From: an uncultured Pelagibacteraceae bacterium
GTDB lineage: Bacteria > Pseudomonadota > Alphaproteobacteria > Pelagibacterales > Pelagibacteraceae
Length of the DNA: 64,000 nucleotides
NCBI GenBank assembly: GCA_902591695.1
Contig: CACJBQ010000001.1
Coordinates: 44,129 to 108,128, forward strand
Reading direction: 5' to 3'
Program-made: the position numbers and the translations under genes
In this document: piece after piece, positions 1 through 8,556 of the stretch
Layout of the letters: each line of letters starts with the position of its first letter
Numbering within the stretch: position 1 is the stretch's first letter
The notes under the pieces: model-generated
The model's database searches: none
Seen by the model: the letters and a program-made list of their open reading frames with translations, nothing else
Told to the model about the DNA's origin: nothing

Positions 1-262
1 GGAAACAATATCTAAAGGTGCAGCACAATCTTGGCAAATGGAAAATAGATACCGAACTATGACTGATGATAAGTTTGATTATGGTTTTGCTATTGATTGG
101 ATGAGAAAAGATCTAAAAATTGCAATCGAGGAAGCAAAAAAAAATGGTTCACCTGTGCCTATAACAGAAATTATTGATGGTTATTATGCTGAGGTTCAGG
201 AAATGGGTGGAAATCGTTGGGATAGTTCAGGTTTGATTGCTAGATTAAAAAAGAAAAAATAA
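1..262 (+). CDS. 3-hydroxyisobutyrate dehydrogenase-family oxidoreductase, C-terminal fragment
   Basis: The frame is open from base 2, so the gene begins before the window; the ATG at 38 is internal. The visible 86 residues start with SKGAAQSWQMENR, a signature of the C-terminal helical domain of NAD(P)-dependent beta-hydroxyacid dehydrogenases (3-hydroxyisobutyrate, tartronate semialdehyde or glyoxylate reductases). It ends in the usual long helix and a lysine-rich tail. The Rossmann domain and catalytic lysine lie outside, so the substrate cannot be chosen. It lies 5 bases before the next gene on the same strand. Confidence 0.8.
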   Translation, partial: ETISKGAAQSWQMENRYRTMTDDKFDYGFAIDWMRKDLKIAIEEAKKNGSPVPITEIIDGYYAEVQEMGGNRWDSSGLIARLKKKK

Positions 263-267
263 TATTT

Positions 268-873
268 GTGACGGATACAGTTCCTTATTACGAGGACTTT
301 GCAGAGATCAAAAAGAAAATTTGGTCAATGCTGGATAATGCTGTGAAAGATAGAGGTTCTCCTTTTAGAATACCGGTATTCATTTGTGGTGATCAATCAG
401 ACTTTGATGGAAGAATTGTTGTTCTAAGAAAATCTGATCAATCAAATAATTTAGTACAATATCATAGCGATATTAGGTCAGATAAAATTGAAAAATTAAA
501 AGCAAATAAAAATGCAGCAATGTTATTTTACGATAAAGATGAAAAAATACAGGTTAGATTGAAAGTTGAATGTACGGTTAATCACAATAATGATGTAACA
601 AAAGAATCTTGGTCTAAAACCCAACATATTAGTAGAAAATGTTATTTGGTTGATAATGGTCCAGGAACTGAGTCAGATCTACCAACGTCTGGTCTAAAAC
701 CAGAATTAGATAATTTTGATTATACCAAAGAACAAAGCGAAGAGGGTTATAAAAACTTTACTGTTATTCAGTGCAAAATTAAATCTATAGAATGGCTTTA
801 TTTAGCAGCTAAAGGCCATCGAAGAGCAAAGTTTAATTTAGAAAATAAAAAAGATACCTGGTTAGTTCCATAG
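268..873 (+). CDS. Pyridoxamine 5'-phosphate oxidase-like FMN split-barrel protein
   Basis: 201 residues, GTG start five bases after the preceding stop. The family resemblance is to pyridoxamine-phosphate-oxidase-related proteins: a barrel segment with RIVVLRKSD, a middle stretch QYHSDIRSDKIEKLKANKNAAMLFYD, typical of the strand-helix-strand that packs on FMN, and a C-terminal strand KSIEWLYLAAKGHRRAKF that resembles the PdxH-type end. Cytosolic, no signal peptide. Whether it oxidises pyridoxamine phosphate or another substrate cannot be told. Probably co-transcribed with its neighbours on both sides. Confidence 0.7.
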   Translation: MTDTVPYYEDFAEIKKKIWSMLDNAVKDRGSPFRIPVFICGDQSDFDGRIVVLRKSDQSNNLVQYHSDIRSDKIEKLKANKNAAMLFYDKDEKIQVRLKVECTVNHNNDVTKESWSKTQHISRKCYLVDNGPGTESDLPTSGLKPELDNFDYTKEQSEEGYKNFTVIQCKIKSIEWLYLAAKGHRRAKFNLENKKDTWLVP

Positions 874-1077
874 ATGGTTACTGGATATATATTTACAGCA
901 TTTCTTATAATTTTAGGATTAGCTGTAATGAGATTTGGGAGTATTCATTTTAAAAAATTTAAAGAGGGTAAAACCAAAATCAAATCTAAGTTAAGTGGGC
1001 AATTATCTTTCTTAATTTTATTTATAGTAATAATTGGATTGATCATTTATTCGATTAACGATCTATTATTTAATTAA
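874..1077 (+). CDS. Small membrane protein of unknown function
   Basis: 67 residues, ATG directly after the TAG of the upstream gene. Two hydrophobic helices (about residues 3-22 and 44-63) flank a short, very basic cytoplasmic loop rich in Lys (HFKKFKEGKTKIKSKL). I do not recognise the family. The abutting start and shared strand suggest translation coupled to the flavoprotein gene before it. Confidence 0.5.
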   Translation: MVTGYIFTAFLIILGLAVMRFGSIHFKKFKEGKTKIKSKLSGQLSFLILFIVIIGLIIYSINDLLFN

Positions 1078-1090
1078 ACCAATTATTCTT

Positions 1091-1381
1091 TTAAATACCT
1101 TTAATAATTATATTTGTACCTTCAGAATTATCGAGTCTTATTTGTTTTATTGGTTTGTATTCTTCCGAATTGTACCATTTTAATGCTTTTTCATATGTAG
1201 GGAATTTAAGAATAATAATTCTAGGAAAATTTGTTTCACCATCAAAAATTTGAAATTCACCAGCTCTTACTAAAAACTCACCACCAAATTTTTTTACGAG
1301 TGGTGTAACCTTTTCAACATATTCTTTATAATTTTCAGGATTAGTTACTTTTAATTGAGCTATCACGTAACCTGCTGGCAT
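1091..1381 (-). CDS. DUF1330 family protein
   Basis: 96 residues with the dimeric alpha-beta barrel pattern of DUF1330: start PAGYVIAQLKVTNPENYKEY, the middle GGEFLVRAGE, then RIIILKFPTYEKALKWYNSEEY and a C-terminal segment around the Lys-Gln-Ile motif. The reaction of this family is unknown. It follows the gamma-carbonic anhydrase gene by 9 bases on the same strand, with an AAGGAGA ribosome site, so the two form an operon. Confidence 0.8.
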   Translation of the reverse strand: MPAGYVIAQLKVTNPENYKEYVEKVTPLVKKFGGEFLVRAGEFQIFDGETNFPRIIILKFPTYEKALKWYNSEEYKPIKQIRLDNSEGTNIIIKGI

Positions 1382-1390
1382 TTATCTCCT

Positions 1391-1903
1391 TTAAAAAATT
1401 GATTTCGAGTATTTTTTCCAATTATCTTGATAATGTTTTGTGTTTTCAAATACTGCTTTTTTTTCTTCCTCTGAAACTTCTCTAATAACTTTACCTGGTG
1501 AGCCAACAACCAAAGAGTTATCTGGTATAATTTTATTTTCTGTTATCAAAGCTTTAGCTCCAATAATACAATTCTTTCCAATATTAGCTTTATTTAAGAT
1601 AACAGCTCCAATCCCAATTAAACTATTATCTCCAATGGTACATCCATGAAGCATGACTAAATGTCCAACAGTAACATTTTTTCCTACTTTTAATGGGCAG
1701 CCTGGATCTGTGTGTAATACGCTTCCATCTTGTACATTAGATCCTTCACCAATATGAATATTTTCAATATCTCCTCTAAGCACTGCATTAAACCAAATAC
1801 TTGTATTTTTTTCTAAAGTAACGTCCCCTATTATTGTAGCATTTGGAGCTACCCAATTTTCGCCAGAGTTTTTTGGTTTTTTATCTTTTAAATCATAAAA
1901 CAT
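1391..1903 (-). CDS. Gamma-class carbonic anhydrase family protein (left-handed beta helix)
   Basis: 170 residues of hexapeptide repeats forming a left-handed beta helix. The metal-binding histidines of the family are present: one in DGSVLHTD (about residue 65) and two in GHLVMLHG (about 81 and 86). The PaaY/YrdA/CaiE branch has this length and the C-terminal helix starting REVSEEEKKAV. Carbonic anhydrase activity is plausible but not established for many members. First gene of a two-gene minus-strand operon, divergent from the redoxin at 1923 with only 19 bases between the starts. Confidence 0.85.
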   Translation of the reverse strand: MFYDLKDKKPKNSGENWVAPNATIIGDVTLEKNTSIWFNAVLRGDIENIHIGEGSNVQDGSVLHTDPGCPLKVGKNVTVGHLVMLHGCTIGDNSLIGIGAVILNKANIGKNCIIGAKALITENKIIPDNSLVVGSPGKVIREVSEEEKKAVFENTKHYQDNWKKYSKSIF

Positions 1904-1922
1904 AATCTATATATTTTACATT

Positions 1923-2477
1923 ATGCCTATACAAACTCCAATATGTGATTTTGGTCAAAAAGCTATTCCATTTGAATTAAAATCTACTGATAATAAAATT
2001 CTGTCTTTAAATGATATCAAGGGTGAAAATGGAACTTTGATAATGTTCATTTGTAATCATTGTCCATATGTTAAAGCTATTACAAAAGAATTAGTTGAAG
2101 ATTGTAGTGAATTGAAAAAAATTGATATCAACTCAGTTGCTATCTGCTCAAATGACTTTGTTTATTATCCAGACGACTCATTTGATAACATGATCAAGTT
2201 TTCAAATGAAAATCATTTCAATTTTCCTTACTTGCATGATGAAACTCAAGAAATTGCTAAAGCATATGATGCTGTATGTACTCCAGATTTCTTTGGCTAC
2301 AATAAAAATCTAGAACTTCAATACAGAGGACGATTAAGAGAACTTAAAAAGTTTATTCCAGTTAAAGACGGAGAGAGTGATCTGCTTACAGCTATGAGAC
2401 AAATAGCTGAAACCGGAAAAGGTCCTGAACATCAAATACCCAGTGCAGGCTGTAGTATTAAATGGAAGTATGATTGA
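1923..2477 (+). CDS. Thioredoxin-fold redoxin family protein (AhpC/TSA-like)
   Basis: 184 residues, no signal peptide. The motif FICNHCPYVKAI (about residues 42-53) contains a CxxC pair at the start of the first thioredoxin helix, characteristic of a redoxin family often annotated as thioredoxin or peroxiredoxin-like. The Pro-rich segment AVCTPDFFGYN matches the cis-proline region. Probable thiol-disulfide reductase or peroxidase; the reductant is not evident. The stop overlaps the start of the following glycosyltransferase (TGATG). Confidence 0.8.
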   Translation: MPIQTPICDFGQKAIPFELKSTDNKILSLNDIKGENGTLIMFICNHCPYVKAITKELVEDCSELKKIDINSVAICSNDFVYYPDDSFDNMIKFSNENHFNFPYLHDETQEIAKAYDAVCTPDFFGYNKNLELQYRGRLRELKKFIPVKDGESDLLTAMRQIAETGKGPEHQIPSAGCSIKWKYD

Positions 2478-3559
2478 TGTATCTAATTGTAACTAGATCA
2501 TTCCCACCTGAGCTTGGTGGCATGCAAAATCTATTGTGGGGCCTCTCGAGAGAACTATCTAAAAATTTTATGATAAAAGTTTTTGCAGATCATATGGAAG
2601 GTCATAAAGAATTTGATGAGCAAGCCTCTTTTTCTATCGAAAGAGTTGGTGGAATTAAACTACTTAGAAAGTACAGAAAGGCACAATTAATTAATGAATA
2701 TATCAAAGAAAATAAAATTGATGGCGTTATTGCTGATCATTGGAAAAGTTTAGAACTTATTAAAACTTCTAAAAAAAAATACTGTTTAATTCATAGTAAA
2801 GAAATCAACCATCCAAAAGGCTCTAGTCAAAATAAAAGAGTGGTTAGTGTTTTAAATAATGTTGAAAAAGTTATAGCAAATTCTCATTTTACAAAAAATT
2901 TAGCAATAGAAATTGGTGTTAATGCAAATAAAGTAATTGTAATAAATCCAGGTGTGGATCCAGCCGAAAAATTAAATAAAAAAACTTTAGATAAAGTTGA
3001 AAGTATACTTAAAGTTAAAAATCCAAGACTTATTACAGTTTCAAGATTTGATAAACGTAAAAACCATGAAAAAATAGTGATGGCTTTAAGAAATTTAAAA
3101 CAAATTTATCCTGATATTGTCTACATATGTGTTGGATATGGAGAGGAAGAAGAAAATATTAAAAAGCTAGTAAAAGAGCTAGATCTTGAGGCACAAGTTA
3201 TGTTTTTTAAAGATATTAGTAATGATTTAAAAAATGCTTTAGTTTCAAAATCAAATATCTTTGTAATGCCATCCATAATTCATAAAAAATCAGTTGAAGG
3301 TTTTGGTATTGCATATGTCGAAGCTGCACAATACGGTATACCATCCATTGGTGGAAAAGATGGTGGTGCATCTGATGCAATTGATCATGAAAAAACTGGT
3401 TTAATATGTGATGGTAACAATCTAGATGATATTTATTCTTCTATTAATACAATATTAGAAAACAAAAAATATATAGATTATGGAAAAAACGCTAAAGAAT
3501 TTGTTCATAAATTTCAATGGTCAAAAATTGTTGAAGAATATAAAAAAATCCTAAGCTAA
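2477..3559 (+). CDS. Glycosyltransferase family 4 (GT-B fold)
   Basis: 360 residues from the ATG at 2477, which overlaps the upstream stop as TGATG; a TTG three bases earlier is a weaker choice. N-terminal half begins with RSFPPELGGMQNLLWGLS, the glycine-rich entry of GT4 enzymes. The C-terminal half has TVSRFDKRKNHEKIVMAL (nucleotide-sugar domain start) and an E-x7-E-type motif SVEGFGIAYVEAAQYGIPSI. It probably adds a sugar to a surface glycan or lipid. Acceptor and donor are unknown. A DMT transporter gene follows 3 bases downstream. Confidence 0.85.
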   Translation: MYLIVTRSFPPELGGMQNLLWGLSRELSKNFMIKVFADHMEGHKEFDEQASFSIERVGGIKLLRKYRKAQLINEYIKENKIDGVIADHWKSLELIKTSKKKYCLIHSKEINHPKGSSQNKRVVSVLNNVEKVIANSHFTKNLAIEIGVNANKVIVINPGVDPAEKLNKKTLDKVESILKVKNPRLITVSRFDKRKNHEKIVMALRNLKQIYPDIVYICVGYGEEEENIKKLVKELDLEAQVMFFKDISNDLKNALVSKSNIFVMPSIIHKKSVEGFGIAYVEAAQYGIPSIGGKDGGASDAIDHEKTGLICDGNNLDDIYSSINTILENKKYIDYGKNAKEFVHKFQWSKIVEEYKKILS

Positions 3560-3562
3560 TTT

Positions 3563-4426
3563 ATGTTTATTCTAAAATCCAAAGAGTCTATTGGAATACT
3601 TTTTGGTATTTTTGCTTATTTATCTTTTTCTATTTTAGACACAATACAAAAAACTCTAATTATTAATCATACAGTTTTTCAATTACTTTTCGTGAAGTAT
3701 TTTTTTGTTTTTTTTTTAGCTTTTTTTGAGTCTAAGAGAAAAAAAAATAATTTATTTTATAAATCTAAAGATATTAAATTACAGATATTTAGAAGCTTAT
3801 TATCTGTGTTGGAATCTGGGTGTTTTGTTTTATCATTTAAATATTTATCTTTAGCAAATGCTCATAGTATTGGTTCCTTAGCGCCAGTAATAGTAGTTGC
3901 TTTATCTGCAATAATCTTGAAAGAAAAAGTATCTGTTAAAACGTGGATAGCAATTTTTATTGGATTTCTCGGAGTTTTGATAATTCTAAGACCAACCTCA
4001 TCAATTTTTGATCCTAAAGCTTTAATACCTCTATTCGCAGCATTTGTACTAGGACTTTATCAGGTGATCACTAAAAAAGTTTCAAAATATGACTCACACG
4101 AAACATCTTTGTTTTTTACCTCAATAATTGGTTTATTAGTTATGTCGTTATTAGCTTTTAATTTTTGGAGACCAATAGATAACTCTTTATACCCAATGTT
4201 TTTAGGCATAGGTATATTTTTTTCATTAGGTCTTTACCTTCAAATCATTGCTTTAAGTAAAGCTAGAGCAAGTATAATCCAACCATTTCATTACACTTTA
4301 ATTTTTTGGGCAATAATTTTTGGATATATATTTTATAATGATATTCCAGATATGTTCACAATTATTGGAGCAATAATAATTACTTGTTCTGGCATCTTTG
4401 TTTTAAAGCAATCATCAAAAAATTAA
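3563..4426 (+). CDS. DMT superfamily transporter (EamA domains)
   Basis: 287 residues, about ten hydrophobic helices arranged as two EamA halves (residues about 5-140 and 150-283). The end of the first half reads LKEKVSVKTWIAIFIGFLGVLIILRP, the most conserved EamA signature. Inner-membrane metabolite exporter or permease of unknown substrate. Starts 3 bases after the glycosyltransferase, and a second EamA gene follows 49 bases on. Confidence 0.85.
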   Translation: MFILKSKESIGILFGIFAYLSFSILDTIQKTLIINHTVFQLLFVKYFFVFFLAFFESKRKKNNLFYKSKDIKLQIFRSLLSVLESGCFVLSFKYLSLANAHSIGSLAPVIVVALSAIILKEKVSVKTWIAIFIGFLGVLIILRPTSSIFDPKALIPLFAAFVLGLYQVITKKVSKYDSHETSLFFTSIIGLLVMSLLAFNFWRPIDNSLYPMFLGIGIFFSLGLYLQIIALSKARASIIQPFHYTLIFWAIIFGYIFYNDIPDMFTIIGAIIITCSGIFVLKQSSKN

Positions 4427-4475
4427 CTTAAACTATGATTGTTTATAGTTTAGTTTTACATATAGTCATCTACTG

Positions 4476-5363
4476 ATGTCTAAGAATAAATTAGCAATTT
4501 TTTTAATTATAATCTCAGTTTTTTGTGGGACATTAATGTTAACCTTTTTAAAATTAGCACAAGAGGAAGTTAATGTTTATGTTGCAGGTTTTTTTAGATT
4601 TTTATTTGGTTTCCTAATTATTTTTCCCTATATGCTAAAATCTAATTTTACAGTTTTTAAAACCAATCATCACAAGAAACATTTTCTTAGAGCGGTTTTA
4701 AATTTACCTTCAATGCTGTTATATTTTTCAGCTTTAGTAATGATGCCAATTGAAAAAGCTACAGCAATATCTTTTGTTGTCCCTTTCTTAGTAACAATTC
4801 TTGCTGTTTTATTTCTTGGAGAAAAAATTTATATGTTCAGGAGTTTTGCTTTAGTTTTAGGATTTATCGGCATGTTGGTAATTTTAAGACCAGGAATAAT
4901 TGAAATCTCTATTGGTGTTTATATGGCGCTAGCCTCGTCTTTTATGTGGTCTGTGGTTATCATAATTACAAAAAGTGTTGCAAGAGACGATAGTCCAATA
5001 ACTATTTTATCTTATGGATATACATATATGACAATTTTTAGTTTTATTTTTGCATTGATTTATTGGCAAACACCTAGTTTTCAAACTTTCATTTATTTAT
5101 TTTTCGCAGGTTTTTTTGGTACATTATTGCATCTTTGTATAAATCATGCATATAAACTAGTGGATGTTAGCATGACACAACCATATTCTTTTCTAAGTTT
5201 AGTCTTCGCTTCTTTAATTGGTTATTATGTTTTTAGTGAAACACCTGATCTCTTCACTTGGATTGGTGCAAGTATTATATTTTTAGGTGTTTTTATCATG
5301 TCATATCGTGAAATGAAGCTTGATAAAGATATTATTAGAAAACGAATAGATATTAAATCTTAA
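4476..5363 (+). CDS. DMT superfamily transporter (EamA domains)
   Basis: 295 residues, ten predicted membrane helices in two EamA halves; the signature at the end of half one is LGEKIYMFRSFALVLGFIGMLVILRP. It resembles the preceding gene in architecture but is clearly diverged, so the pair is an old duplication or two separate acquisitions. Substrate unknown. Its TAA stop shares the tetranucleotide TTAA at 5360-5363 with the stop of the convergent tctA. Confidence 0.85.
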   Translation: MSKNKLAIFLIIISVFCGTLMLTFLKLAQEEVNVYVAGFFRFLFGFLIIFPYMLKSNFTVFKTNHHKKHFLRAVLNLPSMLLYFSALVMMPIEKATAISFVVPFLVTILAVLFLGEKIYMFRSFALVLGFIGMLVILRPGIIEISIGVYMALASSFMWSVVIIITKSVARDDSPITILSYGYTYMTIFSFIFALIYWQTPSFQTFIYLFFAGFFGTLLHLCINHAYKLVDVSMTQPYSFLSLVFASLIGYYVFSETPDLFTWIGASIIFLGVFIMSYREMKLDKDIIRKRIDIKS

Positions 5364-6859
5364 TTTTTCTTCTTAAAAGTTTTGTAAATATGCCAAACTA
5401 CAATTAAAATTGTAGTTGCTAGGATGCATGCAGTTAATGTTCTGTCCCACAAAAATTCCCACGAACCATTACTTAATAATAATGATCGTCTCAAGTTTTC
5501 TTCCATCAATCCACCTAAAACAAAAGCTAATATTAAAGGTGGCATTGGAAAATCATATAATCTTAAAAAAGTTGCAACTATAGCAATTCCAATCATCAAA
5601 TAAATATCAAAGTTATTAAATGACATTACATAAATACCAGTGACAGAGAAAAATAAAATTAAAGGAATTAAATAATTTTTAGGAACTGCGAGAATTCTAG
5701 CAATATAGGGAATAAGTGGTAAGTTTAATATAAGCAAAATTACCATTCCAATGTACATAGACATAATTATTGACCAAAAAATTTCGGGGTTAGTCATATA
5801 AAGTCTAGGACCAGGCTGGACTCCAAAACCTAACAAAGCTCCTAGCATTACAGCTGTAGTTCCGCTTCCAGGAATTCCTAAAGTAAGCATTGGAACAAAA
5901 GAACCTGAGCAAGCAGCATTATTTGCAGTTTCTGGTGCAGATAAACCATTTACACTCCCTTTGCCAAATTTTTCTTTCTCTTCATCACTGACTACATTTC
6001 TTTCCATTCCATAAGCTAAAAAAGATGCAATTGTTGCACCTGCTCCTGGTAATACACCAATTAAAAAACCAATAATTGATGATCTTGGAATTGTTTTATA
6101 CATTTTTGTACGTTCTTCTTTATTAATTCTAATTGAACCTAGTTCTGTTAAAGAAACTTGTTTAGCAGCACTGGTTGGATCATTTCTTTTTAAAATAATT
6201 GTTAAAGCTTCACTCATTGCAAATGTTGCCATCACAACAAGTACAAAACTAATTCCATCAGTTAAGTTCATATTATCAAATGTAAATCTTGTGATATCAG
6301 ACAAACTATCTTGACCAACTGAAGCTAACATCAAGCCTAGGACCACCATCATCATTGCTTTTAAAAATTGACCTTTAGATGAAAAAGCAGCAATTGCGGT
6401 TAAACCTAAAATCATTAAAGCAAAATAATCTGGTGATCTAAAAGATAAGCTTACTTTTGATAAACTTGGTGCCATAAATAATAAATAAATTGCTGATAAT
6501 GTTCCACCAGCAAAAGAACTCCATGCAGCAATCGCTAAAGCCTTACCTGCTTTACCTTGTTGAGCCATTGGATAACCATCAAATGAAGTTGCGACAGTTC
6601 CTGGAACTCCTGGTGCATTTAATAATATAGAAGAAGTAGATCCGCCAAATACTGCTCCATAATAAACCCCGGCCATCAAAATCAATCCTGTTGCAGGATC
6701 AAAGCCATAAGTAATTGGTATCATTAGAGCAATTGCAGTCATTGGACCAAGTCCTGGAAGCATTCCAATGATTGTTCCGAAAAAACATCCAACCATTACC
6801 ATTAATATATTTTGAAGCGTAAGTGCTGTAGTTAATCCAATTAATATCCCTTCAATCAT
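5360..6859 (-). CDS. tctA: Tripartite tricarboxylate transporter, large membrane subunit TctA
   Basis: 499 residues, normal TctA length, about 10-12 helices. Two family motifs are visible: GMLPGLGPMTAIALMIP near residue 32 and its pseudo-repeat GVLPGAGATIASFLAYG near residue 268. It is the channel-forming subunit of the TTT transporter, which uses the periplasmic TctC receptor and an ion gradient to import carboxylates; the solute here is unknown. Starts with a 4-base ATGA overlap with tctB, so translation is coupled. Confidence 0.93.
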   Translation of the reverse strand: MIEGILIGLTTALTLQNILMVMVGCFFGTIIGMLPGLGPMTAIALMIPITYGFDPATGLILMAGVYYGAVFGGSTSSILLNAPGVPGTVATSFDGYPMAQQGKAGKALAIAAWSSFAGGTLSAIYLLFMAPSLSKVSLSFRSPDYFALMILGLTAIAAFSSKGQFLKAMMMVVLGLMLASVGQDSLSDITRFTFDNMNLTDGISFVLVVMATFAMSEALTIILKRNDPTSAAKQVSLTELGSIRINKEERTKMYKTIPRSSIIGFLIGVLPGAGATIASFLAYGMERNVVSDEEKEKFGKGSVNGLSAPETANNAACSGSFVPMLTLGIPGSGTTAVMLGALLGFGVQPGPRLYMTNPEIFWSIIMSMYIGMVILLILNLPLIPYIARILAVPKNYLIPLILFFSVTGIYVMSFNNFDIYLMIGIAIVATFLRLYDFPMPPLILAFVLGGLMEENLRRSLLLSNGSWEFLWDRTLTACILATTILIVVWHIYKTFKKKN

Positions 6860-7326
6860 CCCATGACCCCAATTGATTTTAAGAATGGATCTCTTAAATA
6901 AATATCAAGAATACCATGAAGCAAATACATAAAGGCAGCAACAAATGGAAAAGATAATAAAAACATTAATATCCACCTTCGTTCTCCTAAAAAATAATAT
7001 GAAGCAAATAAAAATAAAGAAGTGGTCAAGAAATAACCTACTTTTAAAATTGTAGCTCCATAAATAATAGCAATCAGTATAAGAATACCTGTTTTTTTAT
7101 ACTCTAAGTTTTGATGATCAACTTTAATAGTATTTGGGTCTGGTAAAATAAGTTTTAATCCAGAAAAAAATAATCCTGCATAACCTAAATAAATTGGAAA
7201 TGTTCGTGCATTAAATGGTGCATTTTCATCAAATGCAAATACTTGAATTTGGTAAGCAGTATATAAATAAAATGCTGAAAAAATAAAAAAGAGCAGTGAT
7301 ATAATTTTTGTAGTATTTATATTCAC
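6856..7326 (-). CDS. tctB: Tripartite tricarboxylate transporter, small membrane subunit TctB
   Basis: 156 residues with four hydrophobic helices (about residues 8-25, 44-60, 78-95 and 115-140), the usual TctB layout and length. The N-terminal segment NARTFPIYLGYAGLFFSGLKL is typical of the family. It lies between tctC and tctA on the same strand and overlaps tctA by four bases. Confidence 0.88.
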   Translation of the reverse strand: MNINTTKIISLLFFIFSAFYLYTAYQIQVFAFDENAPFNARTFPIYLGYAGLFFSGLKLILPDPNTIKVDHQNLEYKKTGILILIAIIYGATILKVGYFLTTSLFLFASYYFLGERRWILMFLLSFPFVAAFMYLLHGILDIYLRDPFLKSIGVMG

Positions 7327-7353
7327 TGCTCTAATTTCAAATAATCCTAAGGA

Positions 7354-8334
7354 TTATATAACTCCTAGTTTTTTCATAAGAGCTGTCATTTCTTGTGTTT
7401 GTTTTTCTAAGAAAGAAACAAACTTTCCTTCTGGATTATAAATATTAACCCAAGCATTTCTTGCTCTGACAGTTTCCCATTCAGGAGTTTTTTGAACATC
7501 GCCAAGCATTTTTGCAATAGCAGATCTATCAGCATTGCTCATACCTGGAGGGCCAAAGAAACCTCTCCAGTTAACGAATTGTACATCATATCCTTGTTCT
7601 TTAAGAGTTGGTGCATCTGGTGCATCAGAAACTCTTGAAGGCGCAGTGATACCAATAATTCTTACTTGGTCTCTTGCACCCATCAATTCACCTAAACCAG
7701 TTGATATGATTTGAGTTTCTCCAGATAAAAGTCCAGCTAAAGCTTTTCCACCAGCATCATAAGGAATGTATTGAACTGCATTTGGATCTGCACCTGCAGC
7801 TTGGAAAGCTAAAGCACCAATTAAATGGTCCATACTTCCTCTCACTGATCCACCAGCCATTTTAACTGAATTTGGATCTTTTTTGTAAGCATTAACTACA
7901 TCTTTAAAATTTTTAAAAGATGAACTTTTTGCAACTGCGATAGCACCGTAGTCACCAATTACACCAGCTATTGGCACAACATCTTTATAAGATAAAGTTC
8001 CACTTCCTTTTACATAACCTTTGTGTCTAGTAATTGATCTTAATACTAATGGTGTTGATTGAACTAAAACTGTATTAGCAGGTTTAGTATTGATCATGTA
8101 AGCTAAAGCTTTACCACCACCACCACCTGACATATTTTCAAATGATGCACTACTTAACATTCCAGCTTTTGTTAAAGCTTCTCCAGTACCTCTAGCGGTT
8201 CCATCCCAACCACCACCAGCACCACCACCAATTACAAAGTGCAATTTGTCAATTGCAACTGAGCTTGTAGTTGTTGCTGATAATAATAGGATTGCTGAGA
8301 ATAATACTGAAACTATTTTTTTTAAGTTTTTCAT
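7354..8334 (-). CDS. tctC: Tripartite tricarboxylate transporter receptor TctC (periplasmic)
   Basis: 326 residues with a signal peptide (MKNLKKIVSVLFSAILLLSA, cleavage near residue 27). The Bug/TctC fold is supported by FVIGGGAGGGWDGTARG near the mature N terminus and the C-terminal YDVQFVNWRGFFGPPGMS, a strongly conserved TctC stretch. It binds the solute in the periplasm and delivers it to TctAB. First gene of the tctCBA operon, preceded by GAGAGGG. A 6-bp hairpin (7341-7357) overlaps its stop codon. Confidence 0.92.
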   Translation of the reverse strand: MKNLKKIVSVLFSAILLLSATTTSSVAIDKLHFVIGGGAGGGWDGTARGTGEALTKAGMLSSASFENMSGGGGGKALAYMINTKPANTVLVQSTPLVLRSITRHKGYVKGSGTLSYKDVVPIAGVIGDYGAIAVAKSSSFKNFKDVVNAYKKDPNSVKMAGGSVRGSMDHLIGALAFQAAGADPNAVQYIPYDAGGKALAGLLSGETQIISTGLGELMGARDQVRIIGITAPSRVSDAPDAPTLKEQGYDVQFVNWRGFFGPPGMSNADRSAIAKMLGDVQKTPEWETVRARNAWVNIYNPEGKFVSFLEKQTQEMTALMKKLGVI

Positions 8335-8556
8335 TATTTATCCCTCTCTAATTTAAAAACGTTAGTTAATTATAGTCTTAATGTTTATTCAACCTGTAAT
8401 TAAGTAACACAACTTTTAATTGAAACTACTTTAGCAAAAAAAATATCAATCTAATATGATATTTTATTTTTTTTACAGATTAAAGTTTCACTTAATTCAC
8501 TAGTTTTAATTTCTTTTTTCTTATCTTTTAAAAAGTTGATGATAGAAGCTTAATAA
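8335..8556. other. Divergent intergenic region between tctC and the AbrB-family gene
   Basis: 222 bases, very AT-rich, and the only place for promoters of both tctCBA and the divergent gene at 8557. An AT-only inverted repeat AATATCA (8442-8448) / TGATATT (8457-8463) is followed by a T-rich run reading rightwards, which resembles a weak terminator or attenuator. No coding sequence is seen. Confidence 0.35.
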